DNA of 64,000 bases from an uncultured Alphaproteobacteria bacterium (GTDB lineage: Bacteria > Pseudomonadota > Alphaproteobacteria > Rs-D84), in NCBI GenBank assembly GCA_944389135.1, contig CALXLG010000001.1:25421-89420 (forward strand), in the 5' to 3' direction. The position numbers were made by a program, and so were the translations under genes. The notes beneath the pieces were generated by a model. That model searched no databases. It had not been told where the DNA came from and saw nothing but the letters and a program-made list of their open reading frames with translations. Each line of letters begins with the position of its first letter. Positions within the stretch are counted from its first letter, which is position 1. Shown in pieces: positions 9,241-19,899 of the stretch.

Positions 9241-10893
9241 ATGTGGACTAAAAAAATGAATGATAATGAAAACGATATCTTGAATAATATTCCAAGTAAT
9301 ATGAAATTATCTGTTCCGGCAGGGTTGGAAAACGCAGAAAATAAAGATATTGTAGATTATCTCTTTTCTAATGGTAATCGTTTATTGACGGCAACTGGGG
9401 CAGAGCAAGAATTACCCAAAGAAACACAAGGTTTAATTGCTTATTTTTCTGGGGGTGAAATTATAATTTCACGTACTCATAGATATGACGGTCGTGTATT
9501 GGCTTTTTTAGATTTGTTAAAAAAGCGTGCTCGCCCAATGCGTGTGCCTTTCTATTCCGATTTAGGTTTGGTTTCAAGTATTTATAAAAACTATGAAAGT
9601 AAATTAGGTGGCGTATCGCGTTCACGTCAAGATTATGATAATCAGATGCAGAAAGACTTTGTGGATATTATCGCAAAAGCGGCCGCACAAAAAGTTTCTG
9701 ATATTCATATAGAAGTTGCAGACCAAACAACAATATATTTTCGTATAGATGGCAGTATGCAACCTGTTTTAGAATATAATGCAGGTTGGGGTGAATCTTT
9801 TGTTCGTGCAGCGTTTGCATCGTCTGATATGTCTAATGCAAACTATGCACAGAATGAATATCAATCTGCGCAGAAAGACGGCAGAACACCACTTCGTGGA
9901 ACCAAAGATTTATATTTACCACGTGGTATTTTAAGTATTCGTATGCAGTTTAACCCGATTGCTTTTGGTAGTCGTTATGTTGTTATGCGATTGCTGTATG
10001 ATAACCCGTCAGAAGGAATTAAAACAGAACAAGAATTTGGTGAATATGAACAAAAACTTTTAATGCGCTTGCGTTCTTTCCCAACTGGTTTGGTTATAGT
10101 CGCTGGTCCGACAAGTTCAGGTAAATCAACAACGCTGGTCAGAAATATGTCTTTGATGTTAAAAGAAAGACATTATGAAATAAATATGATTACTGTTGAA
10201 AATCCTGTTGAACAGAAAATTTTTGGTGCTCATCAGATGCCTGTTGTTAACACAACTAACGAAGAACAACGCGAAGAAAAATATACAGAGGCTTTGGCAG
10301 CTGCGCTACGAAGCGACCCTGATACTTTAATGGTCGGTGAAATAAGAACTTTAGCAGCGGCGCAATTAACTGTTCGTGGGGCTTTATCTGGTCATAATGT
10401 TTGGACAACATTGCATGCTAATTCCGCAATGGCGGCATTGACACGTTTGTTGGACTTAGGTATTGAAGCTTTTAAATTAAAAGAAGAAACTTTAATGCGC
10501 GGTTTGATATCAATGAGATTGTTCAAAAAAGTTTGCCCATATTGTCGTGAAAGGTTAATAGACCACCCAGAAAATCCGGCATATCGTAGAGTTCTGGACG
10601 CTTTTGGTGAGCTAGGACTGCGCCAGGTATATATTCGTGGGGCAGGTTGCGAAGAGTGCAAAGGAACAGGAACACTTGGCAGAATTAAAGCCGGTGAAAT
10701 TATAATTACCAACAGCGAGTTTTTACGTCTTGCTTTGTCTGGTAATACAGATGGTGCATTAAGGTATTGGCTGGAAGAAATGGATGGCAGAACTCTTAAA
10801 GAAGCTGCAACTTCTTTAATGTTGCAAGGTATTATAAGTGTAGATGAATTAGAACGTTGGGTTGGATTGTTAGATAGACCAGGGGTATATTGA
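9241..10893 (+). CDS. pilQ: Type IVb pilus assembly ATPase (PilQ/GspE family)
   Basis: 550 aa, cytoplasmic hexameric secretion ATPase that powers pilus extension. The N-domain (1-140) is followed by SDIHIEV (2HS region), Walker A GPTSSGKST (about 288-296), Asp-box residues, Walker B LMVGEIRT (about 362-369), His-box LHANS (about 390) and a zinc-type tetracysteine (CPYC at 431-434, CEEC at 470-473). Gene order matches R64 pilQ. The alternative ATG at 9256 is equally placed, as neither start has a strong ribosome binding site. The next gene begins 2 nt after the stop. Confidence 0.9.
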   Translation: MWTKKMNDNENDILNNIPSNMKLSVPAGLENAENKDIVDYLFSNGNRLLTATGAEQELPKETQGLIAYFSGGEIIISRTHRYDGRVLAFLDLLKKRARPMRVPFYSDLGLVSSIYKNYESKLGGVSRSRQDYDNQMQKDFVDIIAKAAAQKVSDIHIEVADQTTIYFRIDGSMQPVLEYNAGWGESFVRAAFASSDMSNANYAQNEYQSAQKDGRTPLRGTKDLYLPRGILSIRMQFNPIAFGSRYVVMRLLYDNPSEGIKTEQEFGEYEQKLLMRLRSFPTGLVIVAGPTSSGKSTTLVRNMSLMLKERHYEINMITVENPVEQKIFGAHQMPVVNTTNEEQREEKYTEALAAALRSDPDTLMVGEIRTLAAAQLTVRGALSGHNVWTTLHANSAMAALTRLLDLGIEAFKLKEETLMRGLISMRLFKKVCPYCRERLIDHPENPAYRRVLDAFGELGLRQVYIRGAGCEECKGTGTLGRIKAGEIIITNSEFLRLALSGNTDGALRYWLEEMDGRTLKEAATSLMLQGIISVDELERWVGLLDRPGVY

Positions 10894-10894
10894 T

Positions 10895-11965
10895 ATGAAT
10901 AAATTAGAGATATTATATGCTAAACTGGTATTTAAGTTAAACACCGAAAAAAGAATGGCAACAGCAAGAAAGTTAGCATCGTTGTTGCGTAATGATTTTA
11001 CTTTGATGGATGCGCTAAGTCGTCTAGAGAAAATTGAATCTAAAGGTGGAAAAAAACCAAACGAACCATTTGCGATTGTTATGCGCGAATGGCAAAAGAA
11101 TCTTGAACGTGGTATGAGTTTTTCTGATGCAACGCGTGGTTGGGTTCCACCAGAAGAAACTTTGTTGGTAACGTCTGGTAATTTATCGGATTTAGTTGTT
11201 GCGCTGGAAAATGTCAGTCGCGTGGTAGAAGGAACGCAACGTATAAAACGCGCAATGACAAATGCTATTGCTTATCCATTATTTTTATTGGTTTTAACGT
11301 TTGGAATTATAATGATGGTTGGTATATATCTGGTACCACCATTGGCTGAAATTGCCGGTGATAATATGATTTGGCGCGGCATGGCGGCATCTTTAATTTG
11401 GTTGTCAGATTTTTCTATTAAGTACTGGTATATGTTTGTGTTGGTCTTTATTGCTTTAGTTGCAATTGTGTGGATAAGTTTGCCAAATTGGACAGGAAAA
11501 TTAAGAGCAAAATTTGATAAACTGCCACCATGGAATATTTATAAAGAACAAATGTCTGTAGGCTGGTTAATGAGTCTGTCTTCTATGGTTGCAGCTGGTA
11601 TTACTATACCGGATGCAATGCGTATGTTGGCAGATAATTCTAATAAGTATGTACGTGATATTTTAGAAGATACGTTGCATTATATTGCAAATGGTGACAA
11701 TTTAGGCATGGCGCTTAATAATACAGGTCGTGATTTTCCAAGTGCAGAAATTATAGGCGATTTGACAATATATGCAGATATGAATGGTTTTGATCAAAAT
11801 TTATCGCGTCTTGCAAATGATTATTTGGAAGAATCTGTAAGACGAATGGAAGCGATATCAAACGTTCTAAACAGCTTTGGTATTTTGTTAGTTTCTGCAA
11901 TAATTGCGTGGGTTGTTCTGGGAACGTTCCAGATGCAAGACCAAATAACAAGCAGCTTATCATAA
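10895..11965 (+). CDS. pilR: Type IVb pilus inner-membrane protein PilR (GspF family)
   Basis: 356 aa polytopic platform protein. Two repeated T2SS-F helical domains (about 15-120 and 210-320) are each followed by hydrophobic segments (about 125-150, 165-195 and 325-350). It recruits the ATPase and moves pilin subunits. It is the last gene of the pilO-P-Q-R run. R64 would next have pilS (prepilin); none is present here before the terminator. Confidence 0.88.
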   Translation: MNKLEILYAKLVFKLNTEKRMATARKLASLLRNDFTLMDALSRLEKIESKGGKKPNEPFAIVMREWQKNLERGMSFSDATRGWVPPEETLLVTSGNLSDLVVALENVSRVVEGTQRIKRAMTNAIAYPLFLLVLTFGIIMMVGIYLVPPLAEIAGDNMIWRGMAASLIWLSDFSIKYWYMFVLVFIALVAIVWISLPNWTGKLRAKFDKLPPWNIYKEQMSVGWLMSLSSMVAAGITIPDAMRMLADNSNKYVRDILEDTLHYIANGDNLGMALNNTGRDFPSAEIIGDLTIYADMNGFDQNLSRLANDYLEESVRRMEAISNVLNSFGILLVSAIIAWVVLGTFQMQDQITSSLS

Positions 11966-11970
11966 TAAAA

Positions 11971-11994
11971 AAAACCGCCGTTTTGGCGGTTTTG
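11971..11994. terminator. Bidirectional terminator
   Basis: Arms AAAACCGCC (11971-11979) and GGCGGTTTT (11985-11993), with A and T runs on both sides. It separates the convergent pilus operon and the RusA-like gene. Confidence 0.85.
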
Positions 11995-11996
11995 CT

Positions 11997-12566
11997 TTAA
12001 ACCATAAATGGAAGATTTTCTAACGTTCCTTCCGCAACTCGTACGTTTATATCCAATAGCATAAATATCGAATCTGGTGTGTGGGGTAAGTTCGGGTTGA
12101 AGATTTCAGAAGAAAGTAAATGGCTGGTATTAACCGATAACTTAGTAATTAAATGGTCGTCATCTAACAGTGTGTAAATCGGACCTATATCACGTGGTGT
12201 GTTATCACCAATTTCATGTTCGTTTTGTGGACAACGAAGACCATCCAGAATAGTTTTTACACGGTTATCTATATCACTATGTGGAACACCGACTATTTCT
12301 GGATGCATCATTTGTATGTCTATTTCTGCCAGTAATTTTAAGTTAGGTGTAATTATAGGGTTCCAATCAATTCCACCAATATGACGCGTTGAAATAGGAC
12401 TTTTGGTTGCGTTTGGTATCATGTATTGTGTAAGGTTGTCCCATGGCTGATGTTCCAAAAGTTTTTTTAATTGTGGATGAAATTGCATACGTATATCTGA
12501 TATATGCTGAGAGCGCTTTTTGGGATTTATTAAAATTTCACCAAAATACAATAACTTAAACTTCAT
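11997..12566 (-). CDS. RusA-like resolvase-fold protein
   Basis: 189 aa. The central HSDIDNRVKTILDGL segment (D98, D100, N101, K104) and LLDDDHL (D135-D137) match the acidic and basic active-site pattern of the RusA Holliday-junction endonuclease family. That supports metal-dependent cleavage of branched DNA. It is about 70 residues longer than E. coli RusA, mainly at the N-terminus. RusA is usually phage-borne, but here it is alone and divergent from gyrB. The assignment is from these motifs only; ssDNA or branched-DNA substrates are inferred from the family. Confidence 0.65.
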   Translation of the reverse strand: MKFKLLYFGEILINPKKRSQHISDIRMQFHPQLKKLLEHQPWDNLTQYMIPNATKSPISTRHIGGIDWNPIITPNLKLLAEIDIQMMHPEIVGVPHSDIDNRVKTILDGLRCPQNEHEIGDNTPRDIGPIYTLLDDDHLITKLSVNTSHLLSSEIFNPNLPHTPDSIFMLLDINVRVAEGTLENLPFMV

Positions 12567-12617
12567 TTTGTCTACCTTTGATATATATAGTTTTTATTAT
12601 AAAAAGCCTATTTTCTC

Positions 12618-12646
12618 TTGATAATTATAGCATAAATTGCTATTCT
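12618..12646 (+). promoter_or_regulatory. Candidate gyrB promoter
   Basis: TTGATA (12618-12623), 17-nt spacer, TATTCT (12641-12646), about 27 nt before the gyrB ATG. Confidence 0.5.
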
Positions 12647-12673
12647 CTGCATAGAAAAAAGAAAGGAATATAA

Positions 12674-15073
<2,400 letters not shown>

Positions 15074-15088
15074 CTAAGGATATAAAAT

Positions 15089-15403
15089 ATGTCTGATTTT
15101 AAAATTGTTGATGACGGAACAATAGTTTTTAATAATGACAGAAATATTGAAAAAACAGAGGAAGATGAACTTCAAAAAGAATTTTCTTTGTTGGAATATG
15201 AGGTTTTAAATAATCATGGTCATCCGACTAAAGACCCTGAAAAATTGGCGCGGTATGCGGAACTGAAAAAAATTCTTAAGATAGATGATAACGCCAAAGG
15301 GAACGCTTTATTGAAAGCCAAACAAAAATTTTTAAATCGTGTAGAAAAAACGGATGATAAAGCAAAAATTGTAGCAGCATGGAAAAATAGACAAAACGGA
15401 TAA
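15089..15403 (+). CDS. Small charged protein of unknown function
   Basis: 104 aa, predicted soluble and helical, with no signal peptide and no family I recognise. Heptad-like charged segments lie at about 25-45 and 55-85. It begins 15 nt after gyrB with an AAGGA box, and its last base is the first base of the next start codon (TAATG), so it is co-transcribed with gyrB, the HhH protein and ung. Confidence 0.7.
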   Translation: MSDFKIVDDGTIVFNNDRNIEKTEEDELQKEFSLLEYEVLNNHGHPTKDPEKLARYAELKKILKIDDNAKGNALLKAKQKFLNRVEKTDDKAKIVAAWKNRQNG

Positions 15404-16050
15404 TGTTTTCTGCAAGTTGGTTTTTTGATTTGGATAAACGTCTGCGTGATATGGGACTAGATTCCGATGCGCAGACGTTTGATGAAATAAAACAAAATCT
15501 TTCTTGCCCGAAAAAGTTATCGCCTGATGAATTTGCTGGTCAGGCAATATATGTTATCTTGGCAGGTGGCTTTTCACAAAAAACAGCAAAAAAAATTCAT
15601 CAAAAAATTATGGAATATCTTTTCTTAAAAGGTTCTGATTTTGACGGTCTTTTTGCAATGTTTCATAATAAAAATAAAATAAATGCTGTTTGTAAAATAT
15701 GGGATAATAGAAAGTCTTTTTGTGATGATTATTACTTAAAAGAATCTACTGAAGAACGAATAAATTTTTTATCAAAATTGCCGCATATTGGAAAAATAAC
15801 AGCTCACCATTTGGCAAGAAATCTTGGTGAAGATGTTGTGAAATATGATATATGGATTCAGCGTCTGGGGGCGCTATATGCAGGAAATCTTGATTTACAG
15901 AAAAAAATAGATAATAAAAAATTGACCACGGAAATAAAAAATGCTTGTGATGATATGTTTGCGTGCATAGTTAAAGAAACTGGGTTGCCACGTGGTTATA
16001 TAGATGTTGTTTTATGGAAAGCATGTCAAAATGGGTTGATAAAATTATGA
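15403..16050 (+). CDS. HhH-GPD-like DNA glycosylase
   Basis: 215 aa. A helix-hairpin-helix ([17 protein letters not shown], about 126-142) is followed by [11 protein letters not shown], in which D149 occupies the place of the catalytic Asp of the HhH-GPD base-excision glycosylases (Ogg/AlkA/EndoIII superfamily). There are no C-terminal Fe-S cysteines, so it is not EndoIII/MutY-like. The lesion specificity cannot be told. It overlaps ung by 4 nt (ATGA), which supports a role in base excision repair. Confidence 0.65.
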   Translation: MFSASWFFDLDKRLRDMGLDSDAQTFDEIKQNLSCPKKLSPDEFAGQAIYVILAGGFSQKTAKKIHQKIMEYLFLKGSDFDGLFAMFHNKNKINAVCKIWDNRKSFCDDYYLKESTEERINFLSKLPHIGKITAHHLARNLGEDVVKYDIWIQRLGALYAGNLDLQKKIDNKKLTTEIKNACDDMFACIVKETGLPRGYIDVVLWKACQNGLIKL

Positions 16051-16709
16051 ATGTAAAAATAGAAGATTCTTGGAAAACGGCTTTGGCTGATGAATTTAAT
16101 AAAGAATACTTTATTAAATTAACAGATTTTGTGCGTAATGAATATTTATCTGGCAAGGCAATTTATCCGGCACCTGCAAATATTTTTAATGCATTTAATT
16201 TATGCCCACTGGACAAAGTAAAGGTTGTTATAATAGGGCAAGACCCCTATCATGAACCGGGGCAAGCACATGGACTTTGTTTTTCTGTCCTGCCACCGAC
16301 ACCAATTCCACCATCACTTATAAATATATATAAAGAAATAGAAAGTGACCTTGGACATCCAAGTAAAACGCACGGTGATTTAACTAGTTGGGCAGAGCAG
16401 GGGGTGTTATTATTAAATGCGACATTAACCGTGCAGGCACATTTGGCGGCATCTCATGCAGGTAAGGGTTGGGAGCTATTTACAGATGCAGTTATTCGTG
16501 CTGTTGCAAAGCAAGAAAATATTGTTTATATGTTGTGGGGTGCATATGCCCAGAAAAAAGCCGAGTTTGTAAATCCTGAAAAAAATTTAATATTGAAAAG
16601 TGTGCATCCGTCACCACTTTCCGCACATCGTGGTTTTTTCGGAAATCATCATTTTTCACGTGCAAATGATTATTTAATAAAACACGGAAAAACACCAATT
16701 GATTGGTAA
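16047..16709 (+). CDS. ung: Uracil-DNA glycosylase, family 1
   Basis: 220 aa from the chosen start. It removes uracil from DNA. The water-activating loop GQDPYH (D66) and the C-terminal [11 protein letters not shown] loop (catalytic His and Leu intercalation loop) are intact. The frame is open upstream to ATGs at 16014 and 16023, but the ATG at 16047 overlaps the preceding stop as ATGA and gives the normal family N-terminus. It is the last gene of the gyrB transcription unit. Confidence 0.95.
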   Translation: MNVKIEDSWKTALADEFNKEYFIKLTDFVRNEYLSGKAIYPAPANIFNAFNLCPLDKVKVVIIGQDPYHEPGQAHGLCFSVLPPTPIPPSLINIYKEIESDLGHPSKTHGDLTSWAEQGVLLLNATLTVQAHLAASHAGKGWELFTDAVIRAVAKQENIVYMLWGAYAQKKAEFVNPEKNLILKSVHPSPLSAHRGFFGNHHFSRANDYLIKHGKTPIDW

Positions 16710-16710
16710 T

Positions 16711-16738
16711 AAAAACGCCGGTATTTACCGGTGTTTTT
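16711..16738. terminator. Bidirectional terminator after ung
   Basis: Arms ACGCCGGTA and TACCGGTGT (one A-C-free, G-T-containing stem) flanked by A and T runs, between the convergent ung and PagL-like genes. Confidence 0.85.
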
Positions 16739-16742
16739 ATTA

Positions 16743-17303
16743 TTAAAAGTTATACGAAAAACCAAGCCCATAAAATGCATAAGAATTATTTTCAATTGCT
16801 GTGTTTGCATTTGAAAAATGTTGTACAAAAGCCTCTAAATTAATCGTATCGGTTAGTTTGTATCCATAAATTAATTTAAATTGGAATAACAATTTTGAAC
16901 CGATTCTTTCGTTTTGTTGTGCTTGCAAACCAACACCAAATCCCGCAGAGAAAAACCAGTTTTCATCATAAACTAATGCAATATCTTCTGATAAAAATAT
17001 CATAGGAATTGTGTATTTATCCCAATCCCAACCGTACTTTTGACCAAAACCAAGTGTTTGACCTATGTTAATAGACTGTCTGGCTGGTACTTTGAAAAAA
17101 GTAGTAGGCTGCGAATATTGCACATGCAATAAATAAAAAGGCACAAATTGACTTGGTGGGGGAACTAAAAAACCACTATTTACGCCTTGACCAAGATTAA
17201 AAGCAACTTGGTTTTTATAGTTGTTCATAAATGGGTTCAGGCTTTCCGCGTTTGCAGATAAAGCAAATAAAATACCTAAAAGGCCGAATGTTAATTTTTT
17301 CAT
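16743..17303 (-). CDS. PagL-like lipid A deacylase / acyloxyacyl hydrolase family
   Basis: 186 aa with a signal peptide (cleavage after about residue 19, SANA). The mature part alternates beta strands and ends in Phe (YNF), as in outer-membrane beta-barrels. QHFSNA (H162, S164, N165) is the signature of the PagL family, whose His and Ser are catalytic. E171 is a possible third residue, though its spacing differs from what I remember for Pseudomonas PagL. It would remove an acyl chain from lipid A in the outer membrane, which fits the lipid A genes at 4-7 kb. Confidence 0.72.
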   Translation of the reverse strand: MKKLTFGLLGILFALSANAESLNPFMNNYKNQVAFNLGQGVNSGFLVPPPSQFVPFYLLHVQYSQPTTFFKVPARQSINIGQTLGFGQKYGWDWDKYTIPMIFLSEDIALVYDENWFFSAGFGVGLQAQQNERIGSKLLFQFKLIYGYKLTDTINLEAFVQHFSNANTAIENNSYAFYGLGFSYNF

Positions 17304-17400
17304 ATGCGCAATATATAATATAAGAATTTTTTATTCAACTAAAATTTATTAAATTTTATAATTATTTTATATAAGAATAATGTCATATAATATTTGGTTC

Positions 17401-17428
17401 TTGATTTTGAAAAAAAGTTTGTTATAAT
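17401..17428 (+). promoter_or_regulatory. Promoter of tRNA-Met
   Basis: TTGATT (17401-17406), 16-nt spacer, TATAAT (17423-17428). The same box pair and spacer occur before tRNA-Thr. Confidence 0.7.
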
Positions 17429-17438
17429 TCGGGGCATT

Positions 17439-17515
17439 GGCGGGATAGCTCAGCTGGTTAGAGCAGTGGAATCATAATCCACGTGTCGGGGGTTCAAGTC
17501 CCTCTCCCGCTACCA
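17439..17515 (+). tRNA. tRNA-Met (CAT), elongator
   Basis: 77 nt with encoded CCA. The acceptor GGCGGGA pairs with TCCCGCT allowing G-T, and the anticodon stem GTGGA/TCCAC encloses the loop ATCATAA. The body matches alphaproteobacterial elongator Met tRNAs better than the lysidine-modified tRNA-Ile(CAT), but the latter cannot be excluded by anticodon alone. Confidence 0.9.
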
Positions 17516-17524
17516 AAATCAAAC

Positions 17525-17550
17525 CGGGCGAATGCCCGATTTTATTTTTT
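17525..17550 (+). terminator. Terminator of tRNA-Met
   Basis: CGGGC, GAAT loop, GCCCG (17525-17538), then a T-rich run. It ends just before the stop of the convergent ArsR-type gene. Confidence 0.75.
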
Positions 17551-17551
17551 A

Positions 17552-18220
17552 TTAAAACTTGTTTCCGGTTTTTTCAAATCTTTTATGAATGCACCCAATT
17601 GTCGTTTTATGAACACCAGGGGTTATTTCATAATAAACATGTCTTCCTTCTTTATGCGATTTTACAAAATCATCATCATAAAGTTTCTTTAAGTATTGGG
17701 ATACTTTTACTTGTTTTATTCCGGTACCATTTACTATTTCACATACACAAGATTCACCATTATAAAGCAGATATTCTAAAATTCTCATTTTATCAAAATT
17801 TGCAAAGAGTTTTATTCTATTCGCTGCCATTGTTGTATAATCTGTCGGTAGAATTTCTTTGTAACCATCACGTAAAAATTTTAGCTGGTCTGTCATATGA
17901 CCAAATAGTTTACGCAAACATACAAAAATGCTGGCAGGGTATTCTTCACAGATTTCATAGTAAATAAATATTCCGCGTCTGTGTGTTTTTACCAGATTTG
18001 TTTCACGCATTTTTTTTAGTGATTGTGAAACAATCATTTGTTCCGCACCAACACCTTTTGCAATTGTTGATACAGAAGACGTGCCGTTAACATCAAGGTA
18101 TTCAAGAATTCTAAGACGTAGTGGGTGGGCAATATATGTAAGGCCACGAACAGCACGTTCCATTACATCTGCTGGTAAAAGTGTTTTTATTTTTACTTCT
18201 GGTAATTGCGAAACAGACAT
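17552..18220 (-). CDS. Tandem ArsR-type transcriptional regulator
   Basis: 222 aa containing two winged-helix ArsR/SmtB-like domains (about 20-95 and 133-200). ArsR proteins normally have one and dimerise; this looks like a covalent dimer. Domain 2 has ESCVCEI (C158, C160), matching the ELCVCDL metal(loid)/thiol-sensing motif on alpha-3 of ArsR. Domain 1 has Ser/Val there and lacks the cysteines, so only one half could sense. It is divergent from a thiol-rich operon beginning at 18360, with palindromic AT-rich repeats between, so it probably represses that operon and itself. Confidence 0.85.
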   Translation of the reverse strand: MSVSQLPEVKIKTLLPADVMERAVRGLTYIAHPLRLRILEYLDVNGTSSVSTIAKGVGAEQMIVSQSLKKMRETNLVKTHRRGIFIYYEICEEYPASIFVCLRKLFGHMTDQLKFLRDGYKEILPTDYTTMAANRIKLFANFDKMRILEYLLYNGESCVCEIVNGTGIKQVKVSQYLKKLYDDDFVKSHKEGRHVYYEITPGVHKTTIGCIHKRFEKTGNKF

Positions 18221-18280
18221 GGTTTTCCTTGTATATAGTCAGATGTTATCAATTTTTTTATAACAGCGCAAATATATTGT

Positions 18281-18331
18281 TTGACTTTTTGATATATATT
18301 AATTATTATATATATTGATTTTAATATATAT
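18281..18331 (+). promoter_or_regulatory. Promoter and candidate operator for the thiol-rich operon
   Basis: TTGACT (18281-18286), 17-nt spacer and TATTAT (18304-18309) form a good promoter. Overlapping it, the 9-mer ATATATATT occurs at 18292-18300 and 18308-18316, and its complement AATATATAT at 18323-18331. The last two make a perfect inverted repeat with a 6-nt spacer just downstream of the -10. Occlusion by the divergent tandem-ArsR protein is inferred. Confidence 0.65.
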
Positions 18332-18359
18332 TATTTTGTGAATATAAGGAAAAGAGAAA

Positions 18360-18863
18360 ATGTTAAAGAAAATATTATTTTTACCTTTGTTGCTTGTCCC
18401 AAGTTATGCAGTTGCAAACCCGGCGTGTGCGGTCTGTACTGTGGCCATAGGGGCGTCTTTAGAAATTGCAAGAAGAATAGGCGTACCAGATTCTGTTGTT
18501 GGTTTGTGGGCGGGGGCTTTACTTACTTTGTTGGGTTACTGGACAATAAAGTTCTTTGATAAAAAGGGGTGGAATTTCTGGGGTCGTAATGCCTTATTAA
18601 TAATATTGTCTGTTGCGATGATTGGCTTTATTTATATGGGGCAGGTACCTTATTCACCAGTTTGGATTTGCGGAATGATTTATTTAGACCCTGTTTTATT
18701 TGGTGCATTATTAGGTATGGTTTTGTTCATTTTGACAGAAAAACTTTATGATTGGATGAAGACAAAAAATGGTGGCAGAGCGCATTTCCCGTTTGAAAAA
18801 GTTGTTCTGCCTGTTGTTGTGTTGGCTTTATTCAGTTGGTGGCTGTGTGTATGTAATTTTTAA
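18360..18863 (+). CDS. Small Cys-motif membrane protein
   Basis: 167 aa with a signal peptide or first helix (1-20), then ACAVC (C23, C26) facing the outside, and about four more transmembrane segments (about 44-63, 72-92, 103-127, 144-163). The C-terminus ends WWLCVCNF (C163, C165). Two CxxC/CxC pairs in a five-helix protein suggest thiol-disulfide or metal handling. From memory it resembles CPxCTVAVG-type membrane proteins of Patescibacteria, which I could not check. It is the first gene of the ArsR-linked operon. Confidence 0.75.
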   Translation: MLKKILFLPLLLVPSYAVANPACAVCTVAIGASLEIARRIGVPDSVVGLWAGALLTLLGYWTIKFFDKKGWNFWGRNALLIILSVAMIGFIYMGQVPYSPVWICGMIYLDPVLFGALLGMVLFILTEKLYDWMKTKNGGRAHFPFEKVVLPVVVLALFSWWLCVCNF

Positions 18864-18878
18864 TCAAAGGAGCTTGTT

Positions 18879-19430
18879 ATGGAAAAAATAAAAAGTGTTA
18901 AAGAGTTCGTAGAAAAATTAGATTCTGCAAAAAAAGTTAATCCAAAAGATTTATCATCAGACCAAGATTTAACTATTGGTATAATGAATTTAATATCAAT
19001 AGAAGAACACTTAATGTTCTCTGGTGCAAAAACTGGTAAGACAGAATTTTATGATTTAATAAATGAAGTTCGTGAACAACGTAAACTTATGATGCAGAAA
19101 ATAATTCCTTCTTATGAGGGTGAAGTATGGTGTATTTCAAAGCATTTGTTAGCTTCTTCTATGCGCTTATTTGAAGTTGGTACAAAAGCTTTGGCTGCGG
19201 GTAATAAAAAAGATGCATATGACTTATTTGATAGGTCTTATAATTTATATTGTATCTTTTGGGGCCTTAATATGGGGATGATAAATGGAACTGATGTAAA
19301 GTGGGTAAAAAGTAAGAATTTGCCACAAGAAAAAGGTGAAGAAGTAGAAGAAGAAAAATCTGAACCGGATACAAAAGTTTCTAAATTAAAAGCGTGGGTA
19401 AAAAACGCGGTTAATTGTTGTATAGAATAA
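18879..19430 (+). CDS. Helical cytoplasmic protein of the ArsR-linked operon
   Basis: 183 aa, mostly alpha-helical and with no signal peptide. There are conserved-looking EEHLMFSGAKTGKTEF, VREQRKLMMQKI and EVWCISKHLLASSMRLFEVG segments, a charged linker (about 150-165) and a C-terminal Cys pair (NCCIE). I do not recognise a family, although similar short proteins exist in Patescibacteria as far as I recall. AAAGGAG lies before the start, 15 nt after the membrane protein gene. Confidence 0.7.
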   Translation: MEKIKSVKEFVEKLDSAKKVNPKDLSSDQDLTIGIMNLISIEEHLMFSGAKTGKTEFYDLINEVREQRKLMMQKIIPSYEGEVWCISKHLLASSMRLFEVGTKALAAGNKKDAYDLFDRSYNLYCIFWGLNMGMINGTDVKWVKSKNLPQEKGEEVEEEKSEPDTKVSKLKAWVKNAVNCCIE

Positions 19431-19440
19431 AGAGGTAAAA

Positions 19441-19806
19441 ATGAGAATAGGATTATACTTGTTCGGTTTTTTGGGATTTAGCGGTTTGTTATTAACTGGT
19501 TGTGGTAATAAAGAAAATTCAGAGTTATCCGCTGATAAAATATACTTTTTTTATCAAGCGACCTGTCCGCATTGTCATCACGCGTTAGAATATATAAATC
19601 GTACTGCACCGGATATAGAGTTAGAAATGGTTTCTATTGACGGGCAGGGGCGTAATTTATTTATCAAGTGCGTTGAAAAATTTAACTTACCACGAAATGA
19701 AATAGGGACACCGCTTATATGTATGGGGGATAATTATATAATGGGTTGGTCGCGTTCTTATGAAGGTTTGTTTGATAAGTATGTAGAACCATATAAATTA
19801 AAATAA
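19441..19806 (+). CDS. Thioredoxin-fold lipoprotein
   Basis: 121 aa. The lipobox LLTGC puts the lipidated Cys at 21. A small thioredoxin/glutaredoxin-like domain follows, with IYFFYQATCPHC (redox CPHC, C42 and C45) and a GTPLICMGDNY segment containing the cis-Pro expected opposite the active site. It is periplasmic and membrane-tethered, and probably exchanges thiols with the membrane protein encoded two genes upstream. It is the last gene before a strong terminator. Confidence 0.8.
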   Translation: MRIGLYLFGFLGFSGLLLTGCGNKENSELSADKIYFFYQATCPHCHHALEYINRTAPDIELEMVSIDGQGRNLFIKCVEKFNLPRNEIGTPLICMGDNYIMGWSRSYEGLFDKYVEPYKLK

Positions 19807-19829
19807 GGGCATAGTTTTATCTGTTGGGT

Positions 19830-19856
19830 AATCCCGCATTTAGCGGGATTTTTTAT
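19830..19856 (+). terminator. Terminator of the thiol-rich operon
   Basis: AATCCCGC, ATTTA loop, GCGGGATT, then TTTT. Confidence 0.85.
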
Positions 19857-19858
19857 TC

Positions 19859-19886
19859 TTGATTTTTGATGCACAGCCCGTATAAT
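19859..19886 (+). promoter_or_regulatory. Promoter of tRNA-Thr
   Basis: TTGATT (19859-19864), 16-nt spacer, TATAAT (19881-19886), 13 nt before the tRNA. Confidence 0.7.
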
Positions 19887-19899
19887 TGACGAAGCACAA

